DNA from: Microbacterium sp. No. 7
GTDB lineage: Bacteria > Actinomycetota > Actinomycetes > Actinomycetales > Microbacteriaceae
Assembly (NCBI RefSeq): GCF_001314225.1
Contig: NZ_CP012697.1
Coordinates: 1,364,001 to 1,428,000, forward strand
Length of the DNA: 64,000 bases
Direction of reading: 5' to 3'
Shown here: piece by piece, positions 54,744-62,894 of the stretch
How positions within the stretch are numbered: the first letter of the stretch is position 1
How the letters are laid out: each line of letters starts with the position of its first letter
Notes under the pieces: generated by a model
Told to the model about the DNA's origin: nothing
Databases searched by the model: none
The model's input: only the letters and a program-made list of their open reading frames with translations
Position numbers and translations under genes: made by a program

Positions 54744-55805
54744 GTGCAACGCATGCCCTGGACTCAACAGCTGCCGTCAGGGAACTGGCGGGGACTCTAC
54801 CGCGACCGCGACGGCAAAGCCCGCTCGGCGGGAACTTACCCGCACAAGGAGAAGGCGCTCGCGAAGGCGATGGATGCCGAGGAGCAGGCTGCCTTGCCTG
54901 GTTGGCGCGACCCTCGCGCCGCTGCGCGCAAGTGGGGCGACTGGTGTGACGAGTGGCTGGATTCGCGCGAGACGTCCCAGGCGGAAGCTTCACTCCTGAA
55001 GAATCACATCACGCCCCACTGGGCCGATGTCCCACTCGCCGACATCACCCGGTTCGGGGTGAAGAGCTGGGCTCGTCAGCTATCTACACCCAAGGCAGCC
55101 GGCGGCAAGGGGCTCGCCGAGTCGAGCGTCCAGCGCGTCGTCCGCACCTTCTCTGTCTCACTGTCGGCAGCGATCGACGCGGAGATCATCGCCACGAACC
55201 CCTGCTTCCGCCTCCGCCTCGACCCTGGCGAGACAGACGTGATGCGATTCTTCTCTCGGAAGAAGGTGGGGCGCTGGCTGAGCAAGCTCGAGGAGCAGGG
55301 CCGAGCGGAGGACGCCGCGATGCTGGCAGTGCTCGTCGGCTGCGGACTTCGGTGGGGGGAGATGGCCGGCCTCCGGCCTGCCCGCGTGAACGTAAAGCGC
55401 CGCATGCTGCGCGTCACCCACACGCGCCTCCAGAACGGCGAGCCGAAGAAGTACCCCAAGGGCCGGAAGATCCGCGACGTGCCGATCCCGGCGTGGGTCG
55501 CCGCGCTCGTCAAGCCGTACGTCAAGCGAGGGGGCGAGTGGGTGTTCATGCGGACCAACTCGTCCAACTGGCGGCGGGACGTGTGGACGCCGCTGGGGAC
55601 GGGCGGACGCATCCATGATCTTCGGCACACGTACGCCTCGTGGCTGCTCCAGGATGGCGTCGAGATGGCCGAGGTTGCGAAGCTGATGGGCCACTCCTCG
55701 GTTCGGGTCACCGAGCGCTACGCGCACATCGCCCTCGTCCCCTCCGAAAAGGTCGATGCGGCGCTCACCGACCCCCGGCGTGTAGCGAAACGTGTAGCAA
55801 GATAG
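54744..55805 (+). CDS. int: Tyrosine integrase
   Basis: A 353-residue (GTG) or 350-residue (ATG at 54753) product. The N-terminal arm-binding part has WTQQLPSGNWRGLYRDRDGK; then a core-binding SAM-like domain; then the catalytic domain with Arg in CGLRWGEM near 202, HDLRHTYAS near 290 (His-x-x-Arg), LMGHSS and the Tyr in TERYAHI near 326. TACAGT at 54740-54745 lies 7 nt before the ATG, so a leaderless message starting at ATG 54753 is likely, as no ribosome site is visible. It recombines attP with the tRNA-Thr site. Confidence 0.93.
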   Translation: MQRMPWTQQLPSGNWRGLYRDRDGKARSAGTYPHKEKALAKAMDAEEQAALPGWRDPRAAARKWGDWCDEWLDSRETSQAEASLLKNHITPHWADVPLADITRFGVKSWARQLSTPKAAGGKGLAESSVQRVVRTFSVSLSAAIDAEIIATNPCFRLRLDPGETDVMRFFSRKKVGRWLSKLEEQGRAEDAAMLAVLVGCGLRWGEMAGLRPARVNVKRRMLRVTHTRLQNGEPKKYPKGRKIRDVPIPAWVAALVKPYVKRGGEWVFMRTNSSNWRRDVWTPLGTGGRIHDLRHTYASWLLQDGVEMAEVAKLMGHSSVRVTERYAHIALVPSEKVDAALTDPRRVAKRVAR

Positions 55806-55912
55806 CCCGTGACTGTGCTGGTTAATGCTGGACGAGCGAGGTCGCTCCCGCATGATTCCGCGGAAGTAGCCAGGCTCATCCAGCGCCATCCAGTCCGAAA
55901 TGCCCGCTAAAC

Positions 55913-55957
55913 TCACTCGTAATGAATAGGTCAAGGGTTCGATTCCCTTAGGCGGCT
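55913..55957 (+). pseudogene. attR: 3' fragment of tRNA-Thr(CGT)
   Basis: The fragment starts in the anticodon arm (TCA CTCGTAA TGA, anticodon CGT), continues with the variable loop AATAGGTC, a perfect T arm (AAGGG TTCGATT CCCTT) and the 3' acceptor strand AGGCGGC plus T. No D arm or 5' acceptor strand (GCCGCCT) precedes it, so the 5' half is missing. The integrase lies 107 bp upstream. It is the chromosome-side att site; the intact tRNA should be rebuilt at the left end outside the window. Confidence 0.9.
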
Positions 55958-55968
55958 CGGCACGAAGA

Positions 55969-56006
55969 CACAGAACCCCCGGGATGCGCATCCCGGGGGT
56001 TCTGTG
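55969..56006. terminator. Strong terminator between attR and the aldehyde dehydrogenase
   Basis: CACAGAACCCCCGGGATGC pairs perfectly with its complement directly downstream (19-bp stem, self-complementary centre). It lies at the 3' end of the leftward dehydrogenase gene and would also end the tRNA transcript. Confidence 0.9.
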
Positions 56007-56019
56007 CTGCGGTCGCGCG

Positions 56020-57429
56020 TCAGCGCTGGATCGCCTTGACCTCGAGGTACTCGTCGATCGAGCCGGGGCCGTTCTCGCGGCCGATGCCCGACTGCTTGAA
56101 TCCGCCGAACGGCGCGAGCGGATTGAACTGGCCGTCGTTGACCTGCACCTGGCCGGCCTTGAGCTTCGCGGCCACCTCGAAGGCCTGCTCCTCGGGGCCG
56201 TAGACGCCCGCGGCGAGGCCGTAGGGGGTGCCGTTGGCGATCTCGATGGCCTCCTCGACGGTGTCGTAGGGCGTGATCGACAGCACGGGCCCGAAGATCT
56301 CCTCCTGGTCGATCGTCGAGCCGGGGGCGACGTCGCTGAACACGGTGGGTCCGAGGAAGTAGCCCGTGCCGGCCTGCACGCCGCGTCCGTCGACGACCAG
56401 CTTCGAGCCGTCGGCGAGGCCCTTCTCGATGTAGCCGTTCACGATCTGGAGCTGGCGCTCCGACACGAGCGGGCCCATCGTGCTCTGCGGCGAGAGCGGG
56501 TCGCCGACGACGACGGCAGCGGCCGACGCCTTCGCGGCCTCCTCGGCCTCGGCGAGCTTCTCGCGGGGCACGATGATGCGCGTCAGGGCCGAGCACGCCT
56601 GGCCGGTGTTGAGCCACGTCCAGTAGGTCGTCGCGTTGACCGCGGCGGTCACGTCGGCGTCGGGGAGCGTCACCATGGCCGACTTGCCGCCCAGCTCGAG
56701 GTGGATGCGCTTGAAGTCCTCGGCCGCGACCTTCGCCATGCGGCGGCCGCCGGCGGTCGAGCCCGTGAAGCTCAGCATGTTCACCTTCGGGTGCGTGATG
56801 AGCGCCTCGCCGGTGGTCTCGCCGCGGCCGGTGACGAGGTTGAACACGCCGGCCGGCACGCCCGCGGCCTCGGCGGCGCGCGCGACGATGAACGCGAAGA
56901 GCGACACGTCGACCGACGGCTTCAGCACCATCGTGCAGCCGGCCAGCAGCGCGGGCGCCATCTTGCGGAGCGTGAGGATCATCGGGAAGTTCCACGCCGC
57001 GATGGCCGCGACCACGCCCACGGGCTCCTTAACGACGAGGGTGTTGCCGATCTCGCGCTGCCACTCGACGTCCTTGGCGAACTCGATCTGGGAGCGCGCC
57101 TCGGCGACCGGCAGGCCGACGTGCATGACCTGGGCGATGGAGACCGGGCAGCCGAGCTCCTTGGCGATCGTCTGCACGAGCTCGTCGTTGTGCTCTTCGA
57201 GGTAGTCGAGGAGCTTGGCGACGTGCTCTGCGCGCTTCTCCCAGCCCAGTGCGGCCCACGCGGGGAGCGCGCGCTCGGCGGCCTCGACCGCGGCGTCGAC
57301 GTCGTCCGCGTCGGCGTTGGGGATGGTGGCGAGCACCTCTTCGGTCGTGGGGTTGAGGACGTCGACGGTCTCCCCGCTGTGGGGCGTGACCCACGCGCCG
57401 TCGATGTAGAGACGATTCGTGTCTGACAT
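56020..57429 (-). CDS. NAD-dependent aldehyde dehydrogenase (host)
   Basis: A 469-residue product from ATG at 57429 (a GTG 24 nt earlier is possible). It has the full ALDH set: AAWNFPMILTLRKMAPAL, the LELGGKSAMV segment with the general base Glu, NTGQACSALTRI with the catalytic Cys, and EEIFGPVLSITPYD. It oxidises an aldehyde to the acid with NAD(P)+. It is the first chromosomal gene beyond attR, and its stop is followed by a strong terminator. The substrate cannot be told from sequence. Confidence 0.93.
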   Translation of the reverse strand: MSDTNRLYIDGAWVTPHSGETVDVLNPTTEEVLATIPNADADDVDAAVEAAERALPAWAALGWEKRAEHVAKLLDYLEEHNDELVQTIAKELGCPVSIAQVMHVGLPVAEARSQIEFAKDVEWQREIGNTLVVKEPVGVVAAIAAWNFPMILTLRKMAPALLAGCTMVLKPSVDVSLFAFIVARAAEAAGVPAGVFNLVTGRGETTGEALITHPKVNMLSFTGSTAGGRRMAKVAAEDFKRIHLELGGKSAMVTLPDADVTAAVNATTYWTWLNTGQACSALTRIIVPREKLAEAEEAAKASAAAVVVGDPLSPQSTMGPLVSERQLQIVNGYIEKGLADGSKLVVDGRGVQAGTGYFLGPTVFSDVAPGSTIDQEEIFGPVLSITPYDTVEEAIEIANGTPYGLAAGVYGPEEQAFEVAAKLKAGQVQVNDGQFNPLAPFGGFKQSGIGRENGPGSIDEYLEVKAIQR

Positions 57430-57711
57430 GGTGCTCACCGTTTCTTCGGCCACGTTGCCGAGTCGTCGTTCTCTGCGAGCGCGCGGTCCTGCGACGGGGA
57501 CACGCGTCCGTGCCCCCGAACGCTACCCATTGCAGAACCACTAGTCAACAAAAAATATTTGGTCGCTAGGTTTTCGGCAGGCCGGCTCCGCGGGTGTTCC
57601 GGGGAGATCGGGGCCGGGTCTATTCCCGAGCGATCATTTGGTGTTTACTGGAGTCGCCGTCACGACGTCGTGACGGTCCACCGAACGCACAGAGAAACCG
57701 GAGGGTCGAGG

Positions 57712-58083
57712 ATGACCGCTCTCACCAACGAAGAACTCGCACAGGGCTGGCTCAATGCGCTGGGCGACGTCGAAACGTTCCGCCCGCTCTGCGAGCCCGA
57801 CGCCAAGGTCTGGCACAGCAACGACGACGTGTGGATGACGCTCGACGCCGCGATCGGCAACGTCCATCTCGCCGGCGGGATCCCGCCGCGCGAGCGGGAG
57901 GCCTACCGCCTCACGGCCGACGGCTTCCTCGTGCAGTTCACGGTCTCGTTGGGGGGCCAGCGGATGCACAACACGATCCTCGTGCGCGTGCGTGACGGCC
58001 TCGCGTACGAGATCGAGGAGTACATCGGCCTGGAGACCGACCTCGCCGCCCTGATCGCCTCTCAGATCGCCGCTCAGGCGTAG
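57712..58083 (+). CDS. SnoaL / NTF2-like protein (host)
   Basis: A 123-residue product with the NTF2-like fold pattern: an N-terminal helix (LTNEELAQGWLNALGDVETF), DAKVWHSNDDVWMT, and beta strands ending with YEIEEYIGLETDL. GGAGGGTCGAGG precedes the ATG. Members bind or alter small ligands; the specific role here is unknown. Confidence 0.75.
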   Translation: MTALTNEELAQGWLNALGDVETFRPLCEPDAKVWHSNDDVWMTLDAAIGNVHLAGGIPPREREAYRLTADGFLVQFTVSLGGQRMHNTILVRVRDGLAYEIEEYIGLETDLAALIASQIAAQA

Positions 58084-58150
58084 CCGCCCGCGGGTTCCGC
58101 CGCACGCCTTCCGGTGCGCGATACTGATCGTGACCCGGAAGGCGTGCGGC

Positions 58151-58543
58151 ATGAACGTCATCGATGCGATCCTCGAGGCGATCACCTGGATCGGCTTCGG
58201 GGGCGCCGCGTTCTTCGGCATGTTCTCGCTCGTGGTCTGGGCCGCCGACGGCTCGTGGCAGCAGGCCGACGCGATCGTCGACCGCGACGGCGGCCATCCC
58301 GTCGTGCGATGGTTCATGTCGGACGGCGGCGTGGGCGCCGCGACGCCGACGGATGCCGAGGCGCGCCTGCTCGAGGGCCGGGATGCCGCCGTGATCTGGT
58401 ACCGCGTCGGCCGCTCCGACCGCATGCGCCTGACCCGCCGTCCGCCGGGGCTCCGCGCCCTGTGGATCGCCGCCGCGGCGCTCGCGATCGGTGCGCTGGT
58501 CTGCACCGCGGCATCCTGGATCAGGTACTTCACTGTGACATGA
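58151..58543 (+). CDS. Membrane protein of unknown function (host)
   Basis: A 130-residue product from ATG at 58151. It has one hydrophobic segment near the N-terminus (WIGFGGAAFFGMFSLVVWA) and another near the C-terminus (ALWIAAAALAIGALVCTAA), with a soluble part between them containing GGHPVVRWFM. Typical of short Microbacteriaceae membrane proteins. Confidence 0.65.
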   Translation: MNVIDAILEAITWIGFGGAAFFGMFSLVVWAADGSWQQADAIVDRDGGHPVVRWFMSDGGVGAATPTDAEARLLEGRDAAVIWYRVGRSDRMRLTRRPPGLRALWIAAAALAIGALVCTAASWIRYFTVT

Positions 58544-58587
58544 CGTCGACTGCGACGTGACGTCGACCGCGACATGACGTCGGACGG
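58537..58587. repeat. Three 17-bp tandem repeats containing TGACGTCG
   Basis: GACATGACGTCGACTGC, GACGTGACGTCGACCGC and GACATGACGTCGGACGG are consecutive. They lie between the 58151 gene end and pncA, and another TGACGTCG follows at 58591. Possible regulator site or simple local expansion. Confidence 0.6.
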
Positions 58588-58610
58588 GCCTGACGTCGTA
58601 CCCTCGTCAT

Positions 58611-59192
58611 ATGGTCAGAGCACTGTTCATCGTCGACGTTCAGAACGACTTCACCGAGGGCGGCGCGCTCGGCGTCGCCGGGGGCGACGCGGTGGCCGCC
58701 GGCATCACCGCGCATCTCGCGGCGCACGCGGGCAACTACGCCCTGATCGTCGCCTCGCGCGACTGGCACGACGCCACGGGCGACAACGGCGGGCACTTCG
58801 CCGCCGGCGAGCCCGACTACGTCGACACCTGGCCCGTGCACTGCGTCGCCGGGACGGAAGGCGCGGAGTACGATCCCGCCCTCGACACGTCCGCCGTGAC
58901 GCACCACGTCAAGAAGGGGCAGGGCAGGCCCGCCTACTCGCTCTTCGAGGGCGTGACCGACGACGGCCTCACCGTCGCCGACCTGCTCACCGCGCACGGC
59001 GTGACCGACGTCGACGTCGCGGGCATCGCGACCGACTACTGCGTGCGGGCGTCGGCTCTCGACGCGCTCGCGCACGGGCAGCACGTGACCGTGCTCACCG
59101 ATCTCGTCGCGGGCGTCGCGCCGCAGACGTCCGAGGCCGCGCTGGGCGAGCTCGCCCACGCGGGAGCACAGCTGAAGGAGAGCGCACGATGA
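58611..59192 (+). CDS. pncA: Nicotinamidase / pyrazinamidase
   Basis: A 193-residue isochorismatase-fold protein. IVDVQNDFTEGGAL carries the catalytic Asp (residue 9), SRDWHDATGD and HF the metal ligands, HHVKKGQG the Lys, and GIATDYCVRASA the nucleophilic Cys. It converts nicotinamide to nicotinate in NAD salvage. It overlaps the next gene by 4 nt. Confidence 0.92.
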   Translation: MVRALFIVDVQNDFTEGGALGVAGGDAVAAGITAHLAAHAGNYALIVASRDWHDATGDNGGHFAAGEPDYVDTWPVHCVAGTEGAEYDPALDTSAVTHHVKKGQGRPAYSLFEGVTDDGLTVADLLTAHGVTDVDVAGIATDYCVRASALDALAHGQHVTVLTDLVAGVAPQTSEAALGELAHAGAQLKESAR

Positions 59193-59953
59193 GCACGCCC
59201 GCCGGATGGTACCCCGACCCCGCCGACCACACCCGTGCGCGGTGGTGGGACGGCCAGCAGTGGAGCGAGCAGACGGCGCCCACGTCGGCGCTCGCGTCGC
59301 CGGGCGCGCCCACGCCCGCGCCGCGCTACGGGGAGTACGCCCCCGTGCCACCCGTGCCGCCCGTGCACGGGAGCGGCCCCGCGGTGCCGACGGCGTCCTC
59401 GTCGCTGCCGGCGTGGCCCGTGGCGCCGCAGGTCGCGCCCGTCGCGCAGCGGCGCGACATCGACACGAACACCGTCTGGATCTGGCTCTCGATCGTGGCG
59501 GCGCACCTGCCGATCGTGCTGCTCTTCCTCATCGACTGGCAGGGCTACATCGACGCCATCATGTCGCTGGAGGCCGGGACGGCCGACCCCGCCGACGTCA
59601 CCGCCGCGCTGACCGAGTGGACCGCGGGCGTCATGGGGCTCAGCCTGCTGAGCTACGTGTTCATCGCCGCCTCGATCGTCTTCGCGTTCCTCGACCATCG
59701 GCAGCTGGTCGCGCGCGGCGTGCAGAAGCCGTTCCACTGGGCGTTCGCGTTCCTCACCCTCGTGATCTCGATCGGCGTGTACGTCATCGGGCGCACCGTG
59801 ATCGTCCGGCGTCAGACGGGGCGCGGGATGGGGCCGCTCTGGGGGTGGATCGCGGCGATCGTCCTGGTCATCGTGATCTCCGTCGGCTGGGCGATGGCGC
59901 TGACGGCGCAGCTGTTCGGCGAGCTCGCGGGGACCCTGCCCAGTCAGATGTGA
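59189..59953 (+). CDS. DUF2510 multi-pass membrane protein (host)
   Basis: A 254-residue product. It begins with the DUF2510 signature (AGWYPDPADHTRARWWDGQQ), then a Pro-rich linker, then four hydrophobic segments between about residues 90 and 245. GAAGGAG and a 4-nt overlap couple it to pncA. The N-terminal domain is shared with the prophage protein at 13805. Confidence 0.85.
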   Translation: MSTPAGWYPDPADHTRARWWDGQQWSEQTAPTSALASPGAPTPAPRYGEYAPVPPVPPVHGSGPAVPTASSSLPAWPVAPQVAPVAQRRDIDTNTVWIWLSIVAAHLPIVLLFLIDWQGYIDAIMSLEAGTADPADVTAALTEWTAGVMGLSLLSYVFIAASIVFAFLDHRQLVARGVQKPFHWAFAFLTLVISIGVYVIGRTVIVRRQTGRGMGPLWGWIAAIVLVIVISVGWAMALTAQLFGELAGTLPSQM

Positions 59954-60045
59954 CGGCGGGCGGCGTGCGACGGCGCTTCCGGCGCCGTTCGGGCCGGGGA
60001 CATGCTCGTGCGCGCCGTCGCCGGCCTGCTCGACGCCGTCCGAGC

Positions 60046-60738
60046 TCAGGCCGCGTCGACGACGTCCGCGACCACGGCCTCGCCGGCCGGCGTCACGGCG
60101 GCGAGGGCGTCGTCGAGCCCGATGCGCACGAGCACGATCCCGCCCGCCAGCCGCGGCCCCTCGCCGCTCGCGAGCCCGTGCTTCACGGCCCCGAAGGTGA
60201 CCGTCGTCGCGGCCGGCAGCACGGCGTCGTCGGCCGCGCCCGTGTCGGGGTGGAGGCCGCTCGGCACGTCGACCGCGACGACCCGCGTGCGGCCCGCGCG
60301 CACCGCCGGCAGCAGCGCCTCGACCGCCTCCCGGGCGGCGCCGCGCAGCCGCGGGTCGGGGAGGGCGCCGATGCCCAGGATGCCGTCGAGCACGATGTCG
60401 TAGCTCGTCGCCGCGGCGGTCGCGAGGTCCACCCGGCGCGCGCCGGCCGCCTCGGCGGCCCGCATGCCGCCCTCGTGCCAGCGGCCGGACACCGCGAGCA
60501 CGTCGACCGCGGCCCGCGTCGTCAGGTCGGCGGCGGCGAAGAGCGCGTCGCCGCCGTTGTCGCCGCTGCCGGCGAGCACCAGCACGCGCCCGCCGGCGCT
60601 CAGCGTGCCGGCGACGATGCGCGCGAGCGCCGCCGCCGCGCGGGCCATGAGCGGCACCCCGGCGGCCAGCAGCGGCGCCTCCGCCGCACGCACGTGCGCC
60701 GCGGTGTAGGTCGGGACGGTCGTGCGGTGAGCGGGCAT
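60046..60738 (-). CDS. nnrE: NAD(P)H-hydrate epimerase (host)
   Basis: A 230-residue product. GGAGGTG precedes the ATG at 60738. VLVLAGSGDNGGDALFAAAD is the YjeF N-terminal domain motif, DIVLDGILGIG and VVAVDVPSGLHPDTG follow in order. The enzyme epimerises damaged NAD(P)H hydrate for repair. The kinase/dehydratase partner domain is absent, so it is a single-domain form. Confidence 0.88.
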   Translation of the reverse strand: MPAHRTTVPTYTAAHVRAAEAPLLAAGVPLMARAAAALARIVAGTLSAGGRVLVLAGSGDNGGDALFAAADLTTRAAVDVLAVSGRWHEGGMRAAEAAGARRVDLATAAATSYDIVLDGILGIGALPDPRLRGAAREAVEALLPAVRAGRTRVVAVDVPSGLHPDTGAADDAVLPAATTVTFGAVKHGLASGEGPRLAGGIVLVRIGLDDALAAVTPAGEAVVADVVDAA

Positions 60739-60807
60739 GCGGGCACCTCCGTCCTCATCGTAGGACGGGCCCCGCGTCACGGGGATGCCGCGGCGGGGCG
60801 CCGCGGC

Positions 60808-61581
60808 TCACGACCGGTCGCCGGCCTTCGCACGGAGATGGTCGTCGAGGCGACGCTCGAGCACGTCGAGCACGTGCCGTTGCCGTTCGTTGAGGAGCTC
60901 CGCCGTGTGGTCGGCGAAGACGGCGGCCACCGCGCTGAGATCGGGCGGCGGCTCGGATGCCACGAGCTCCTCGACCACGGGCGCGAAGGCGGCCATGAAG
61001 CCGTCGGCCAGCTCGGCGACGTCCTGATCGGTGCTGTCGGGTCCGAGCCCGCCGAACCGTTCGGAGACGGCCGTCATGGCGGGGAGGAGGCGGGGATCGC
61101 TGAGGCGCTCGTAGAAGCGGGCGATGTACGGCATCCCCTCCTCGCCGGCGAGATGGGCCAGCAGCACCGACTGGTCGCGGTCGAACCGCGCCAGATGCGG
61201 CGACAGCCCGGCCGCGGACACCGTGAGGAACGGAGCCAGATCGGGCGGGAGGTCGGGAGCCGCTCCCGCGCGCCGGAGACGGGCGATGAGGTCGCGCTGC
61301 GCGACGAGGCGGTCGATCTGCGCGGCCAGCTCCGCGTCCAGCTCGTCCAGCAGCTCGCCGGCGTCGCCGCCGGTGTCGTCGAGCAGGGCGGGCATCCGCT
61401 CCAGGGCGATGCCGAGGGAGGCCAGGCGCCTGATGCGCAGGACGCGGATCAGGTCGTGCACGTCGTACTCCCGGTACCCGTTGCTGCGTCGCGCCGGCTC
61501 GGCGAGCACGCCGACCCGGTGGTAGTGCCGCAACGCGCGCACGGTCACCCCGGCCAGCCGGGCGAGCTCTCCGCTATGCAC
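60808..61581 (-). CDS. MerR-family transcription regulator (host)
   Basis: A 257-residue product from GTG overlapping the MFS stop. GELARLAGVTVRALRHYHRV is the MerR winged helix; GYREYDVHDLIRVLRIRRLA and the coiled coil follow; the C-terminal 150 residues are helical, like a TipAS-type ligand domain. It likely regulates the neighbouring MFS gene with which it is transcribed. Confidence 0.88.
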   Translation of the reverse strand: MHSGELARLAGVTVRALRHYHRVGVLAEPARRSNGYREYDVHDLIRVLRIRRLASLGIALERMPALLDDTGGDAGELLDELDAELAAQIDRLVAQRDLIARLRRAGAAPDLPPDLAPFLTVSAAGLSPHLARFDRDQSVLLAHLAGEEGMPYIARFYERLSDPRLLPAMTAVSERFGGLGPDSTDQDVAELADGFMAAFAPVVEELVASEPPPDLSAVAAVFADHTAELLNERQRHVLDVLERRLDDHLRAKAGDRS

Positions 61582-62824
61582 CGTCGACCACCGCCGTCCC
61601 GTCGCTCCCGACCCGTTCCGTCTCAGGTCCCAGGCTACGCAGTGACGGGGCGCACAGGCCGACGACCAGCGCGACCAGCCAGACGCCGGTGACGGCGAGA
61701 GCGGCGACGTGCACGCCGGCATACTCGGTGAGCAGCGCGGCGGTGACGATGCCGACCGGCGGGGCGGCGGTCATCATGGCGTTCTGCGTGCCCATGATGC
61801 GGCCGCGCATCCGCTCGGGGACGCGCTCGATCATGAGCACCCCGAGCAGGCTCCCGAACAGCCCGCTGGAGAGCCCGAGGACGAACGCCCCCGCGAGCAC
61901 CGTCCACACCGAGGGCAGGGCGGCGATGACCCCGAACCCGAGCGTGCTGCCGAGCAGCCCGGTCAGGAACCAGGGCCGGCGGCCCCCGCGCCCGCCGGCG
62001 ACGGCGTAGATCCCGCCGCCGGCGAGCATCCCCGCGGCGAGCGCCGTCAGCACGAAGCCGAGCATGCCCGGCTGCCCGGCGAGGGTGAACCAGACCGGGA
62101 GGATCAGCCCCTGCAGCGCGGCGAGCACCACCACCGACGCGAGGCTGAGGGCCGTCGTGGCCACCAGGAACGGACTGCGGAAGAGCACCCGCCATCCGGC
62201 GCGAAGCTGCCTCCACCCGTTCTCGGCGGGGGCCGCGCCGTCCGCCGGCTCGATCGTTCCGACGCGGTGCGGGATCAGCAGCGTGATCAGCGCGGCCGAC
62301 AGCGACGTCGCCGCGGTGATCCACAGGACCGTGGAGCCGTCGAACAGCACCATGAGCGTGCCGGCCGCGGCGGGTCCGAGCAGCAGCGCCACGGCGCCGA
62401 GAGCCTCTCGCAGGCCCATGAGCCGTTCGGCCGGGATCCCGCCGTGGCGTACGATCGCCGGCAGCAGCGCGTCTCTCGCGGTCATCCCCGGCACGTCGCC
62501 GAGGGAGCCGACGATGCCGAACAGGACGAACCAGCCGAGGCTCAGCCCCGTGAGCATGTCGACCAGCGGGAGCGCGGCCACCGACGCCGCCGACACGAGA
62601 TCGGTCACGACCGACGAGGTGCGCCGGTTGATCCGGTCGATCACGACGCCCATCGCCAGCCCCGCGAGCACCGCGGGGATCGCCGTGGCCGCGGCGACCG
62701 CCCCCGCGCCGAGCACGCTGCCGGTGACCTGCAGCACGATGAGCGGCAGCGCGATCCCGGCGATCGAGTTGCCGAGCAGGGACAGCAGGTAGGACGTGAG
62801 ATACGCGACGGGGATGAGCCTCAT
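61574..62824 (-). CDS. MFS transporter, drug-efflux type (host)
   Basis: A 416-residue product (ATG at 62824; ATG at 62842 is an alternative). It has about twelve membrane segments and the loop motif GVVIDRINRRTSSV, typical of the MFS superfamily, and MERV..RMRGRIMGTQ in the second half. A MerR regulator gene overlaps its 3' end. The substrate is unknown; the macrolide-efflux-like MFS group is the best guess. Confidence 0.88.
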   Translation of the reverse strand: MRLIPVAYLTSYLLSLLGNSIAGIALPLIVLQVTGSVLGAGAVAAATAIPAVLAGLAMGVVIDRINRRTSSVVTDLVSAASVAALPLVDMLTGLSLGWFVLFGIVGSLGDVPGMTARDALLPAIVRHGGIPAERLMGLREALGAVALLLGPAAAGTLMVLFDGSTVLWITAATSLSAALITLLIPHRVGTIEPADGAAPAENGWRQLRAGWRVLFRSPFLVATTALSLASVVVLAALQGLILPVWFTLAGQPGMLGFVLTALAAGMLAGGGIYAVAGGRGGRRPWFLTGLLGSTLGFGVIAALPSVWTVLAGAFVLGLSSGLFGSLLGVLMIERVPERMRGRIMGTQNAMMTAAPPVGIVTAALLTEYAGVHVAALAVTGVWLVALVVGLCAPSLRSLGPETERVGSDGTAVVDGA

Positions 62825-62894
62825 GCATCCAGTCAGAACCATGACGCCGGGGCGGGGTCAAGCCCTGCCCCGCGCGGTCAAGCCCCCCGCGCGG

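Larger units (their letters stand above)
1..55957. mobile_element. Prophage (temperate siphovirus), right part; left end outside window
   Basis: A complete set of head, tail, packaging, lysis, replication and integration genes is present in phage order. The right boundary is set by the integrase and by a tRNA-Thr 3' fragment, after which ordinary chromosomal genes begin. No matching att sequence is visible near position 1, so the left boundary lies outside the window. Long overlapping gene strings and a prophage-wide palindromic motif hold the region together as one element. All key structural proteins look full length, so the element may be functional. Confidence 0.95.

Noticed and set aside
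59206..61692. 828-codon plus-strand open frame
   Set aside because: It crosses the DUF2510, epimerase and MerR genes in wrong frames and has the low-complexity Arg/Gly composition of a shadow frame.
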